From assembly GCA_947446925.1 (NCBI GenBank), contig CANFHU010000025.1, positions 1-40,442 on the forward strand: a DNA stretch of 40,442 bases, given 5' to 3'. Shown here one piece after another: positions 24,613 through 32,608 of the stretch; within the stretch, counting starts at the first letter, position 1; every line of letters begins with the position of its first letter. The DNA is from Flavobacteriia bacterium (GTDB lineage: Bacteria > Bacteroidota > Bacteroidia > Flavobacteriales_D > Crocinitomicaceae). Both the position numbers and the translations under genes were made by a program. A model generated the notes under the pieces. That model was given only the letters and a program-made list of their open reading frames with translations. It was not told the DNA's origin and searched no databases.

Positions 24613-25443
24613 ATGGCAATTACAGCATCAGATGTAAATAAACTTCGTCAGCAAACTGGCGCAGGGATGATGGACTGCAAAAACGCTTTAGTTGAGGCTA
24701 ACGGTGATTTTGAAACTGCAATCGACATCCTACGTAAAAAAGGACAAAAAATCGCTGCTAAACGTGGTGATAACGAAGCAAAAGAAGGCTTATCTATTGC
24801 TCAAGTAGCTGCTTCTGGAAACGAAGGAGTTATCTTGATTTTGAATTGTGAAACTGACTTTGTAGCTATCAATGATTCTTTCCGTACTTTCGTACAATCT
24901 ATCGTAGATGTAGCTTTAGCTAATAAAGTAACTACCGTAGACGAATTGAAAGCGTTGAAATACGATGACAAATTAACAGTAGATGAAAAAATCACAGAAC
25001 AAGTTGGTGTTATCGGTGAAAAATTAGATTTATCTAAATTCGCTCGTATTTCTGCTCCTAAAGTGGTTGCTTACAATCACCCAGGAAATCAATTAGCTAC
25101 ATTGGTAGGTTTAACTGTTGATTCAGCAACTGCTGAAGATGCTGGTAAACAAGTTGCTATGCAAATTGCTGCAATGAATCCAATTGCTTTAGACAAAGAA
25201 GGTGTTGATGCTGATACAATTGCACGTGAATTAGAAATTGGTAAAGAATTAGCGATTCAAGAAGGTAAACCAGCTGAAATGGCTGCTAAAATTTCTGAAG
25301 GTCGTTTGAATAAATTCTTCCAAGAGAACACGTTGTTAAGCCAACCTTTCGTTCGTGATAACAAAGTGAATGTTGAGCAATTCTTAGCATCTGCAGAGAA
25401 AGGATTAACAGTTTCTGAATTTTTACGTTTCTCTACGAAATAA
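24613..25443 (+). CDS. tsf: Translation elongation factor Ts
   Basis: 276 residues. EF-Ts is the GDP/GTP exchange factor for EF-Tu. The N-terminal UBA-like module is ASDVNKLRQQTGAGMMDCKN through AIDILRKKGQKIAAKR. The exchange-critical motif is LNCETDFVAINDSF (TDFV), and the C-terminal core has HPGNQLATLVGL, MQIAAMNPIALDKE and NKFFQENTLLSQPFVRDN. Length and domain order are normal. It is followed by a strong terminator, so the transcript ends here and pyrH has its own promoter. Confidence 0.97.
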   Translation: MAITASDVNKLRQQTGAGMMDCKNALVEANGDFETAIDILRKKGQKIAAKRGDNEAKEGLSIAQVAASGNEGVILILNCETDFVAINDSFRTFVQSIVDVALANKVTTVDELKALKYDDKLTVDEKITEQVGVIGEKLDLSKFARISAPKVVAYNHPGNQLATLVGLTVDSATAEDAGKQVAMQIAAMNPIALDKEGVDADTIARELEIGKELAIQEGKPAEMAAKISEGRLNKFFQENTLLSQPFVRDNKVNVEQFLASAEKGLTVSEFLRFSTK

Positions 25444-25461
25444 TAAATTTCAAAATATACG

Positions 25462-25493
25462 AAAAGGCTGAAAGAAATTTCAGCCTTTTTTTT
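25462..25493 (+). terminator. Rho-independent terminator after tsf
   Basis: A perfect 12-bp stem AAAAGGCTGAAA/TTTCAGCCTTTT with a GAAA tetraloop runs into a T tract, 18 nt after the tsf stop. Confidence 0.95.
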
Positions 25494-25550
25494 GTGCTTA
25501 AACTTTTTAAGATGAGGTTTAATAGTAAGGATATAATTTTTAAAATTAAG

Positions 25551-25592
25551 AAGTTGAGAATTGATTATTGAGAAAGGCGGCTTTGCCTTTAT
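25551..25592 (+). repeat. 42-bp direct repeat, copy 1, with hairpin
   Basis: Shares GAGAATTGATTATTGAGAAA with copy 2 at 25669, 118 bp away. It ends in a hairpin AAAGGC-GGCTTT-GCCTTT (25573-25590). Confidence 0.85.
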
Positions 25593-25668
25593 TTAGAAAA
25601 CTCAAGGAATGGAAGAATAGTTAAACGAAATAAAACATTGATGTAAAATTAAACATTAAGAAATTTAG

Positions 25669-25710
25669 AAGGTGAGAATTGATTATTGAGAAAGACGCCT
25701 TTGTCTTTAT
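25669..25710 (+). repeat. 42-bp direct repeat, copy 2, with compensated hairpin
   Basis: Same element as copy 1. Its hairpin is AAAGAC-GCCTTT-GTCTTT (25691-25708). The fifth pair is A-T instead of G-C, so the stem is preserved by a double change. Confidence 0.85.
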
Positions 25711-25776
25711 AAAGGAAAAAAGGTGAGAGAGTTAAAAACAATCAAAAGTGTTCAATGAATCAAAACGCGACACACT

Positions 25777-25811
25777 AATCGTCCTAAATTTCTTAATGCC
25801 TTAATGGTAAA
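25777..25811 (-). repeat. Dispersed ATTAAGAAATT repeat, inverted copy
   Basis: On the minus strand this reads TTTACCATTAAGGC, ATTAAGAAATTTAGGACGATT, a close relative of the direct copies at 32473 and 32570, with a 2-nt indel. Confidence 0.8.
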
Positions 25812-25985
25812 TCCTCTTTAATAAATAAATCAGTTACTTAAAACAACCAAAGGTAACTTAATGTAATCTTACTTAAAACACCTAATTCTCCTATATTTCA
25901 TAACTTGTGAATGGTAAACAACGCATCCACTTCGAACTTCCAATTTGAATTTTCAATCAATCAAAAAACCTAACAAATAAATCCC

Positions 25986-25993
25986 TATCTTTG
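25986..25993 (+). promoter_or_regulatory. -7 promoter box for pyrH-frr
   Basis: TATCTTTG matches TAnnTTTG exactly, 24 nt before the pyrH ATG at 26018. No TTG is seen 17-23 nt upstream. Confidence 0.6.
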
Positions 25994-26017
25994 CAAACGA
26001 TAAAAAATTCCGTTCTT

Positions 26018-26746
26018 ATGAAGTACAAACGCATATTACTTAAGCTTAGTGGTGAATCTCTAATGGGAGATAAACAATTTGGAATTGACAACAATCGTAT
26101 TGCATCCTATGCAAGACAAATCAAAGAAGTTTGTGATTCTGGAATTCAAGTAGCAATAGTAATTGGTGGAGGAAATATCTTCCGTGGAGTACAAGCAGAA
26201 GAAGGTGGTATGGATCGTACGCATGGAGATTACATGGGAATGTTAGCGACGATGATAAATAGTATGGCATTACAATCCGCATTAGAAGTAGTTGGAGCAA
26301 AAACACGATTAATGTCTGCCATTGAAATGCGTGAAATCGCAGAACCATTTGTTAGACGTCGTGCGGTTAGTCATTTAGAAAAAGGACGTGTAGTTATTTT
26401 TGGTGCTGGAACAGGAAATCCTTATTTCACAACAGATTCAGCAGCTTCTTTACGTGCGATTGAAATCACAGCAGACGTTATTCTGAAAGGAACACGAGTA
26501 GATGGAATATATACAGCAGATCCATTAAAAGATCCAAATGCAATTAAATACAACCGTATTTCATTTGATGACGTATATGAAAAAGGATTGAAAATCATGG
26601 ATCTTACAGCATTTACATTGTGTAAAGAAAATGATCTTCCAATCGTAGTTTTTGATATGGACACACCTGGTACGTTGAAACGTATCATGGATGGAGAAGA
26701 ATTAGGAACAATTGTACAAAACGAAACAACAGAATTAGTTAAATAA
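26018..26746 (+). CDS. pyrH: UMP kinase
   Basis: 242 residues from ATG 26018 ([17 protein letters not shown]). It phosphorylates UMP to UDP in pyrimidine synthesis, using the amino-acid-kinase fold. Motifs: [95 protein letters not shown]. An upstream in-frame start at 25991 would overlap the -7 box and add residues foreign to the family, so I reject it. frr follows at 26 nt, the conserved pyrH-frr pair. Confidence 0.97.
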   Translation: MKYKRILLKLSGESLMGDKQFGIDNNRIASYARQIKEVCDSGIQVAIVIGGGNIFRGVQAEEGGMDRTHGDYMGMLATMINSMALQSALEVVGAKTRLMSAIEMREIAEPFVRRRAVSHLEKGRVVIFGAGTGNPYFTTDSAASLRAIEITADVILKGTRVDGIYTADPLKDPNAIKYNRISFDDVYEKGLKIMDLTAFTLCKENDLPIVVFDMDTPGTLKRIMDGEELGTIVQNETTELVK

Positions 26747-26772
26747 TAATAAATTTTAAAAAATTAGTAACC

Positions 26773-27336
26773 ATGGTTGAAGAAGTTCAAAGTGTCTATA
26801 CTGATTTGAATAATTCAAATGCAAAAACAATTACGCATTTAGATTACGAAACACAAAAAATTAGAGCGGGTAAAGCTACACCGTCTATGCTACAAAGCGT
26901 AATGGTAGAATACTACGGTAACCCTACCCCAATTACCCAAGTTGCAAACATTTCTGCACCAGATGCACGTACTCTAGTGGTTCAACCATGGGAACGTCCT
27001 TTATTGCCTGAAATTGCAAAAGGTATCATTAATTCTAACTTAGGATTTGCACCTTCTAACAACGGGGAACAGTTAATTATAACGATTCCACCTTTGACAG
27101 AAGAAAGACGTCGTGAGATGGTTAAAAAAGCAAAAGCAGAAGGGGAACATGCAAAGGTTGGTATTCGTAACAACCGTAAAGATGCATTAGACATGATTAA
27201 GATGCTTAAAACAGATGGTTTGTCTGAAGATGCTGTAAAAGAAGCAGAGACTAAAATTCAAAACATCACGAATAACTTCATCGCGAAAGTAGATGAATTG
27301 ATTGTAGCGAAAGAGAAAGATATCATGACGATATAG
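26773..27336 (+). CDS. frr: Ribosome recycling factor
   Basis: 187 residues. With EF-G it splits post-termination ribosomes. Typical blocks: KTITHLDYETQKIRAGKATP, MLQSVMVEYYGNPTPITQVA, LVVQPWERPLLPEIAKGI, LTEERRREMVKKAKAEGEHA, VGIRNNRKDALDMIKML, and a C-terminal helix with KIQNITNNFIAKVDELI. Length is normal. It is the last gene of the pyrH-frr unit, followed by a terminator about 40 nt downstream. Confidence 0.97.
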   Translation: MVEEVQSVYTDLNNSNAKTITHLDYETQKIRAGKATPSMLQSVMVEYYGNPTPITQVANISAPDARTLVVQPWERPLLPEIAKGIINSNLGFAPSNNGEQLIITIPPLTEERRREMVKKAKAEGEHAKVGIRNNRKDALDMIKMLKTDGLSEDAVKEAETKIQNITNNFIAKVDELIVAKEKDIMTI

Positions 27337-27374
27337 TGACGAGTTAAGAGCGAAGAGCAACGAAAAGATATAGC

Positions 27375-27407
27375 AAAAACGTTTTGGGAAACTGAAACGT
27401 TTTTTTT
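27375..27407 (+). terminator. Rho-independent terminator after frr
   Basis: The stem AAAACGTTT (27376-27384)/AAACGTTTT (27395-27403) has a 10-nt loop and merges into a run of eight T. Confidence 0.85.
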
Positions 27408-27774
27408 GTTTCGATAATTTAGTAGGATTAGAAATCGATTTGAGTAGGACGATGAGTTAATTTGCGCAGAGAAAAGAGAGGATTTTGAAGTGTTTGACGC
27501 AAATTTCGAGGACGCAGAGGTTATCTAACTTCGTTAGATAATGAAACATAATTTATCACGTTCCGCTGGAAATGTTTTCCTGCGACATTTTCAAACCACA
27601 TAACCTTTCCTAAATTTACATTTTCTCTCAATAAGTCAACAATAGTTGGCCTATCTTTTCAACTTCGAATCCGAATCATATTTGATCATAAAAAGATTTT
27701 TGGTAACCGGTGTAGGAATACAATTCAAGCACAGCGGGAAAAATTATCATGTATGGATAAAAATATAAATATCC
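27408..27774. other. Gene-free interval with CGCAGAG-type repeat and a palindrome
   Basis: No ORF is supported. Around 27468-27520 the text alternates TTGCGCAGAG, GACGCAAA and GACGCAGAGG, the style of CGCAGAG/CGCAAAG intergenic repeats common in Bacteroidota. Directly after is a perfect 9-bp inverted repeat TTATCTAAC-TTC-GTTAGATAA (27521-27541). No T tract follows, so it is not a normal terminator. I see nothing in 27545-27774. Confidence 0.6.
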
Positions 27775-29196
27775 TTACTTATATATCTCCAAAATCCATT
27801 TCCCGATAATTTGTAATGCTTTTGGATTAAATGTTTCTTCAATAGTTGCGTATTCTGATGGACTTCCAGTTTTTGCTTTTTGGAAGAGGTGATTTAGTCC
27901 TTTTAATTCAACTATTTTAAAATGATAATTATTTGCTTTTTTTAGTGCTATTTTGATTTGTGTTAAATTTTCTTTTGCTGGAACCTGTAAATCTAAAGAA
28001 CCATTTAGGGCCAAAACATGACACGAAGTTTTCTCCAGATAGATTCTAGGATCCAATTTTAAGAAATAGCGAAACCAAGGAGAATTAATTTGTGCTAATA
28101 ACACATCCAAATCTTCGTCCGATACATGTGCAGCCGAATATTCAGACACCAATTTTGATGCCTCTTTACGTATCGCCATTGAATCTTGTGCATTTAAGAC
28201 TAAGGAATATAACTTTTCGTTTAAGGAATTTGATTTTTTTATTTGCGCATCCGAAATACCATTTACTTTACTAATCAACTGATTTTGCAACAAAATAATA
28301 TCTTTTCCCGGTAAACCCGTACCTGCTAATAGCACGATAAATTTAACTAGACTTGGATTTCTGGATGCAACTATCGGTGCTATAATACCGCCTTCACTAT
28401 GACCAATCAAACCGATAGATTTAACTTCTTTTCTAGAATTTAAATAGCCAATTGCCGCCTCTACATCTGTTGCAAAATCTTCTGTTGTTGCAATGCTAAA
28501 ATCACCAGTAGATTTACCTACTCCACGATCATCATATCGTAAAACAGCTATTCCTTGACGTGTCAAATAATCTGCTAGTACCAAAAATGGTTTGTGCCCC
28601 ATTAATTCCTCTTCCCTATTTTGTGGACCACTTCCAGTAATTAAAATGACACATGCACCAGATGGATTTACTTTTGGTAAACACAAAGTACCCGCTAAGG
28701 TATGACCAGCAGTAGGATGTTTAAAAGAAATTTCTTCTTGGTCGTATGGAAATGGAGCAATCGGTTCTTGCGGTTTTAACTTCACGGAATCTTGCTTTAC
28801 TTGCCTTTGTAGATTAATCGGAAATGTTTTTCCGAATTGTGTTACTTCTCCATTAATTGCATCATTTGATACTAATTTACCCTTGTAAACAAATTGAATT
28901 TTATTGATTTGAATTAGAAGTTCATTATTTAAAAATACGGTTGTATTTGTCGGTATATCTTTTGCTCCTTGACTTGGACTATCCATGGTGGAAACAAAAC
29001 CTAACTTCGTCGAATCAATATGAAAAATAAGTGGTAGTGTCATCCCTGAAAGGTTTAACTCCCCTTTCCAAGCACCTTTTATGGATTGTGCAGAAACATA
29101 GGTAGAAAAGAATAAAAAACAACTAATAAAAAAGAAAAAATGGAGAATAAAAATGCTTCTAGTTGGTATGCAGAAAGACTTAAATATAGATTTCAT
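27775..29196 (-). CDS. Secreted alpha/beta hydrolase (serine hydrolase)
   Basis: 473 residues. A long hydrophobic N-terminus (SIFILHFFFFISCFLFFSTY, then VSAQ) serves as signal peptide. An N-terminal beta-rich module of about 110 residues (GAWKGELNLSGMTLPLIFHI, GEVTQFGKTFPINLQ) precedes the hydrolase domain. The latter has VILITGSGPQNREEELMGHK near the oxyanion hole, RYDDRGVGKSTGD, the nucleophile elbow GHSEGG with Ser267, Asp402 in LNGSLDLQVPA and His436 in GLNHLF. This arrangement fits the serine aminopeptidase S33/BAAT-like families with esterase or peptidase activity; the substrate is unknown. It stands alone, and no operon partner is seen. Confidence 0.88.
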   Translation of the reverse strand: MKSIFKSFCIPTRSIFILHFFFFISCFLFFSTYVSAQSIKGAWKGELNLSGMTLPLIFHIDSTKLGFVSTMDSPSQGAKDIPTNTTVFLNNELLIQINKIQFVYKGKLVSNDAINGEVTQFGKTFPINLQRQVKQDSVKLKPQEPIAPFPYDQEEISFKHPTAGHTLAGTLCLPKVNPSGACVILITGSGPQNREEELMGHKPFLVLADYLTRQGIAVLRYDDRGVGKSTGDFSIATTEDFATDVEAAIGYLNSRKEVKSIGLIGHSEGGIIAPIVASRNPSLVKFIVLLAGTGLPGKDIILLQNQLISKVNGISDAQIKKSNSLNEKLYSLVLNAQDSMAIRKEASKLVSEYSAAHVSDEDLDVLLAQINSPWFRYFLKLDPRIYLEKTSCHVLALNGSLDLQVPAKENLTQIKIALKKANNYHFKIVELKGLNHLFQKAKTGSPSEYATIEETFNPKALQIIGKWILEIYK

Positions 29197-29308
29197 GAGG
29201 TACGTATTTAGGGTAAATTTACTAGTTAATATTTATATGAAGGACTAGAAAGATACTATAAGTTTTAAGAAAGAATCTGTTAACAACTAACGAAATAAGC
29301 TGTTAGTT

Positions 29309-30229
29309 TTAACCATGTATTTTAAACAAATATGCTTGTTCTAATTGTCCAGGAGTTGGAATATAGATTGCTTTTTTATTTAAACGTAATACATCCATGA
29401 TTGTTGTATATCCACTTCGGGAAATGATAGAATCGCATCGGTAGAACAAAGAATCCATTTCTTTCCAGGTCATAGTATCCAACACTTCCAAATTGGAAGG
29501 AAAATCCAAAATCTGGTATTTACTCGTACAAATACATTTTACAATTTGATTTGTAGTACCTGCAAATTGCACGATTTCCTTAAATAATTGTTTTGCATAT
29601 GGTTCTGGACCACTTACTACTGCTAATACAAAATCTTCTGTTGTTTTTTTTACCGTTGAAAATCGAGACTGAATACCGATATAATGCATTGGCAAAGGAA
29701 TAGAAGATACACTCAAAGCACCAGCGTAGGTATGCTGATCATCATCTAACACCCAAATAGAAGTAAACTTTTTAAGTTGTTTGGTATGCCAATAATTTGC
29801 ATTTTTTTGAATCCCTTCAAGAGGTAGAGTGACTTGATGCGTTATAAATATGGACGGAATATCATTATATCTAAACCCATACCGATGGTCTGAAATAATC
29901 AAAGATATGGGGATTGATTGACAGACGGAATGCACAAACTCACATTCATCGGAAATTATACGTTTGAATCGAAAAAAATTAGACGCCATTTCATAGGACC
30001 ATTTTCCGGAACCTGAAAAACGAAAATCGTAGCCATTCAAAGCGATACAATGAATCGATGGGAAATATTCTTCTACAATAGCGTTTTGCTTTTTATTACC
30101 TGCAAAATAAATCGTGTTATTTTGAGACACTAACTGTTCGATAATTGGAATTGAGCGTGCTACGTGCCCAAACCCCCAATCGTTACATGCATACAAAATA
30201 GTTTGACCGAATACATCCGTTAGGTTCAT
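29309..30229 (-). CDS. GT-B (MurG-like) glycosyltransferase, possibly shortened at the C-terminus
   Basis: 306 residues. The N-terminal Rossmann start is QTILYACNDWGFGHVARSIP (G-x-G-H loop). The C-terminal domain has FVLAVVSGPEPYAKQLFKEI, then CDSIISRSGYTTIMDVLRLN, KKAIYIPTPGQLEQAYLFKI and a stop. The SRSGYTT and TPGQxEQ motifs are the nucleotide-sugar-binding signature of MurG-like enzymes. Relatives normally continue for some 25-40 residues after GQxEQ to pack back on the N-domain; this one ends three residues after YLFKI. No frameshift that restores a long tail is visible downstream. It is cytoplasmic, the acceptor is unknown, and it is divergent from mnmD with an abutting promoter. Confidence 0.82.
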   Translation of the reverse strand: MNLTDVFGQTILYACNDWGFGHVARSIPIIEQLVSQNNTIYFAGNKKQNAIVEEYFPSIHCIALNGYDFRFSGSGKWSYEMASNFFRFKRIISDECEFVHSVCQSIPISLIISDHRYGFRYNDIPSIFITHQVTLPLEGIQKNANYWHTKQLKKFTSIWVLDDDQHTYAGALSVSSIPLPMHYIGIQSRFSTVKKTTEDFVLAVVSGPEPYAKQLFKEIVQFAGTTNQIVKCICTSKYQILDFPSNLEVLDTMTWKEMDSLFYRCDSIISRSGYTTIMDVLRLNKKAIYIPTPGQLEQAYLFKIHG

Positions 30230-30233
30230 ACCT

Positions 30234-30241
30234 CAAAGGTA
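30234..30241 (-). promoter_or_regulatory. -7 promoter box abutting the glycosyltransferase start
   Basis: On the minus strand, TACCTTTG (exact TAnnTTTG) lies 4 nt before ATG 30229, so a near-leaderless transcript is predicted. It forms a 7-bp inverted repeat (AAAGGTA/TACCTTT) with the divergent mnmD box at 30251. Confidence 0.5.
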
Positions 30242-30250
30242 GAAAATTTG

Positions 30251-30258
30251 TACCTTTA
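30251..30258 (+). promoter_or_regulatory. Divergent -7-like box for mnmD
   Basis: TACCTTTA, one mismatch from TAnnTTTG, 39 nt before the mnmD ATG at 30298. It overlaps the footprint expected for the opposite glycosyltransferase promoter. Confidence 0.4.
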
Positions 30259-30297
30259 AGCAGTAAAAATGAATTATATCCTCGCTAAAACTTATTT

Positions 30298-30963
30298 ATG
30301 CAACGTACCATTATTACTACTGGAGATGGATCAAAAACTATTCACTTACCGGATTGGAATGAAAATTATCATTCTTCGCATGGCGCTGTACAAGAAGCAA
30401 AACATGTCTTTTTAAAACATGGCTTGGACGTATTTTTGGGGAATTCCGACATTCATATTTTGGAAGTTGGATTTGGCACCGGATTAAACACAATTTTAAC
30501 CTTAGAAGCAGCATTAAATTCTGACTCAAACATAACGTATGACGGGTTAGAAGCGTTTCCAATATCAAATGATGAAATGGTTGCTTTAGAATATGAAAAT
30601 CTACTTACTTCAGACTTTCTTAAAAATAAATATAAAGAAATCCATGCATCGCCATGGGATCGTTCACAGAAAATCACACCTAAATTCACCCTTACTAAAA
30701 TTCACCAAGAACTTCAAAAACAAAACTTTACACCAAATACCTATGATTTAATTTATTTTGATGCTTTTGGACCGCGTGTACAGGAAGGTATGTGGACAAA
30801 AGAAATCTTTCAAAAATTATATACCTCTTTAAAACCAGGTGGATATTTGGTCACCTATTGCGCAAAAGGGCAAGTAAAAAGGGATTTAAAGTCTGTTGGA
30901 TTTTTTGTGGAGGCATTACCTGGACCTCCAGGAAAACGAGAAATGACGAGGGGGAGGAAATGA
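30298..30963 (+). CDS. mnmD: tRNA 5-methylaminomethyl-2-thiouridine methyltransferase MnmD
   Basis: 221 residues. It is a SAM-dependent methyltransferase equivalent to the MnmC2 domain (Methyltransf_30/DUF752), forming mnm5s2U at tRNA wobble position 34. The SAM-binding motif is HILEVGFGTGLNTILTLEAA (Gly58, Gly60, Gly62). Substrate-site signatures are IYFDAFGPRVQEGMW (Asp155) and the C-terminal TYCAKGQVKRDLKSVGFFVE, LPGPPGKREMTR. There is no fused FAD oxidase domain, so it is the stand-alone MnmD form rather than bifunctional MnmC. Start ATG 30298 gives the conserved N-terminus (IITTGDGSKTI). Confidence 0.94.
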   Translation: MQRTIITTGDGSKTIHLPDWNENYHSSHGAVQEAKHVFLKHGLDVFLGNSDIHILEVGFGTGLNTILTLEAALNSDSNITYDGLEAFPISNDEMVALEYENLLTSDFLKNKYKEIHASPWDRSQKITPKFTLTKIHQELQKQNFTPNTYDLIYFDAFGPRVQEGMWTKEIFQKLYTSLKPGGYLVTYCAKGQVKRDLKSVGFFVEALPGPPGKREMTRGRK

Positions 30964-31236
30964 GTGACGAGTGATCCTTCGACTGGCTCAGGAATCGAAG
31001 TGACGGTAATTCCTTTCGACAGGATAAAAGTAAACTAGCCTCAAGAACCGTTGAAATGAGATGTTAATTAAAGAGCCTTAGTAAAAGGGAGTGATGAAAG
31101 TGATGAGAACAGAACGGGTTTAGAATATCTAATTAAATTAGGTAGGAATTAACATCGATGCGCTCATAAGTATCCCCAATTCCTGAGATTTAGCGTGTGG
31201 TAAATACTAAATTTACATATTAAAGCACGTAAATTT
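30964..31236. other. Intergenic region with a CCTTCGAC-type repeat
   Basis: No gene is seen. CCTTCGACTGGCTCAGG at 30976-30992 followed by TCCTTTCGACAGGAT near 31011-31025 resembles the CCTTCGACAGGCTCAGG repeats scattered through many Bacteroidota genomes. A TAAATTTA (31208-31215) near the phosphatase start is a weak promoter candidate. Confidence 0.5.
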
Positions 31237-32469
31237 ATGCACGAAAAGTTAGTACTATCTTTAGAAAATCAAATCGAATTTCAAGAGTTTAAACTAACAT
31301 CTTTGTTGGAAATTACCAATGCTATAAACACCAAACAATCCGTTGATACCCTTACCAAAATATTAGGATTCATTCTTAAAGAACAATTAGGTTTCTCAAA
31401 ATTCATTCTATTACACAGACAAGAAACTTGGAAAACACTCTTAAAAACAGGAGTAAAAGGTTCATTAAAAGAGGAAGAAATCATCGTTAATCTCGCGCGA
31501 TTTAAAGAGATTACTACTATAGAATCTTCCCCTTCGGAGATTATCGCTCAATTTGATAGTGTAGTACCTGTCTTTCATCAAAAAGCACCACTCGCCTACT
31601 TGTTGATTTCGGGTGATTCTTTAAAAAACAATCCATCCTCCGAAACGATAAACAATATGCGCTTTGTGCAAACATTAGCGAATATTATCGTGGTAGCTAT
31701 TGAGAATCAACGCATGATGCAAGTAAGTATCAAACAAGCGCGGCTAAAGAAAGAATTAGAAGTTGCATCGGAAATGCAAAAAATGTTATTTCCTTCGGAT
31801 TTACCTTCCAACCGCAAATTGGATGTACACGCCAAATACACCTCCCGTCATCAAGTTGGTGGCGATTATTACGATTTCATACAATTAAATGAAGATGAGT
31901 ACATTATCTGTATCGGAGATGTATCAGGGAAAGGTATCAGTGCAGCGATGTTAATGGCAAATTTTCAGGCTACATTACGTGCATTATATAGTTACCAGCA
32001 ATTTGAACTTGATTTTCTGATTGAGGAATTGAATAAGAAAGTCATGAAGAATGCGAAAGGAGAAAAATTTATCACCTTTTTTATCGCTAAATACAATATT
32101 GAAACACGAAAACTCACCTATATCAATGCAGGCCATAATCATCCTGTTCTAACCAATGGAAAAACGTTTGAATTATTGGATAAAGGAACTATTGGGCTTG
32201 GTATGTTAGAAGATTTACCCTTTTTAAAAGTAGGTAGCATTCAACTAGAACCTAATTCTACTTTAGTAATGTATACGGATGGTATTATAGAATTAGAGAA
32301 TGAAAAAAATGAATTCTTTGAATTAGATCGTTTGATCAAGTTGGTACATAATTATTATCCATTGAAAATGGAAGATATGAATAATATTATCTTTTCAAAG
32401 TTGGACGAATGGAGGGCATCAAGGAATTACGTGGATGATACAGCGATTTTTAGTTGTCGCTTTTTTTAG
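31237..32469 (+). CDS. GAF-domain PP2C (SpoIIE/RsbU-type) serine/threonine phosphatase
   Basis: 410 residues, no signal peptide. A GAF-like sensor region occupies about 20-160 (TSLLEITNAINTKQSVDTLT, AYLLISGDS, FVQTLANIIVVAIENQRM). A coiled linker (IKQARLKKELEVASEMQKML) leads to the SpoIIE phosphatase core: RHQVGGDYYDF (207-214), CIGDVSGKGISAAMLMANFQ (Asp228), TYINAGHNHPVL, LVMYTDGIIELEN and VDDTAIF. The metal-binding Asp residues are all present, so it should be active. Relatives such as RsbU dephosphorylate anti-anti-sigma factors in partner-switching systems. No anti-sigma or STAS gene is in the window, so the partner is unknown. Confidence 0.92.
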   Translation: MHEKLVLSLENQIEFQEFKLTSLLEITNAINTKQSVDTLTKILGFILKEQLGFSKFILLHRQETWKTLLKTGVKGSLKEEEIIVNLARFKEITTIESSPSEIIAQFDSVVPVFHQKAPLAYLLISGDSLKNNPSSETINNMRFVQTLANIIVVAIENQRMMQVSIKQARLKKELEVASEMQKMLFPSDLPSNRKLDVHAKYTSRHQVGGDYYDFIQLNEDEYIICIGDVSGKGISAAMLMANFQATLRALYSYQQFELDFLIEELNKKVMKNAKGEKFITFFIAKYNIETRKLTYINAGHNHPVLTNGKTFELLDKGTIGLGMLEDLPFLKVGSIQLEPNSTLVMYTDGIIELENEKNEFFELDRLIKLVHNYYPLKMEDMNNIIFSKLDEWRASRNYVDDTAIFSCRFF

Positions 32470-32472
32470 GTT

Positions 32473-32509
32473 TTTACCATTGAGAAAAATTAAGAAATTG
32501 AGGACGATT
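32473..32509 (+). repeat. Dispersed ATTAAGAAATT repeat, direct copy 1
   Basis: TTTACCATTGAGAAAA then ATTAAGAAATTGAGGACGATT. It recurs 97 bp downstream with two base changes, and inverted at 25777-25811. Confidence 0.85.
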
Positions 32510-32569
32510 GGAAGTGTGTGATGAAAGAGGTTATTAAGGATATTTCGCGTTGCTCAATTTGAGATTTTT

Positions 32570-32606
32570 TTTACCATTGAGAAAAATTAAGAAATTAAGG
32601 ACGGTT
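32570..32606 (+). repeat. Dispersed ATTAAGAAATT repeat, direct copy 2
   Basis: Same 37-bp unit as at 32473, differing at two positions. It directly abuts the inverted-repeat element that starts at 32609. Confidence 0.85.
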
Positions 32607-32608
32607 GT

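Larger units (their letters stand above)
25494..25985. other. Gene-free, repeat-rich gap between tsf and pyrH
   Basis: About 490 bp without a credible ORF. It holds a 42-bp direct repeat pair (25551-25592 and 25669-25710), each with a hairpin, and an inverted copy (25777-25811) of a repeat found again at 32473 and 32570. The rest is AT-rich with no recognisable coding signal. Confidence 0.7.

Noticed and set aside
27521-27541. Terminator at the TTATCTAAC palindrome
   Set aside because: No T tract follows and a proper terminator for frr already lies at 27375-27407.
30269-30430. Short ORF starting at ATG 30269 ahead of mnmD
   Set aside because: It runs out of frame into mnmD and has no recognisable product; chance occurrence is likely, although a regulatory uORF cannot be excluded.
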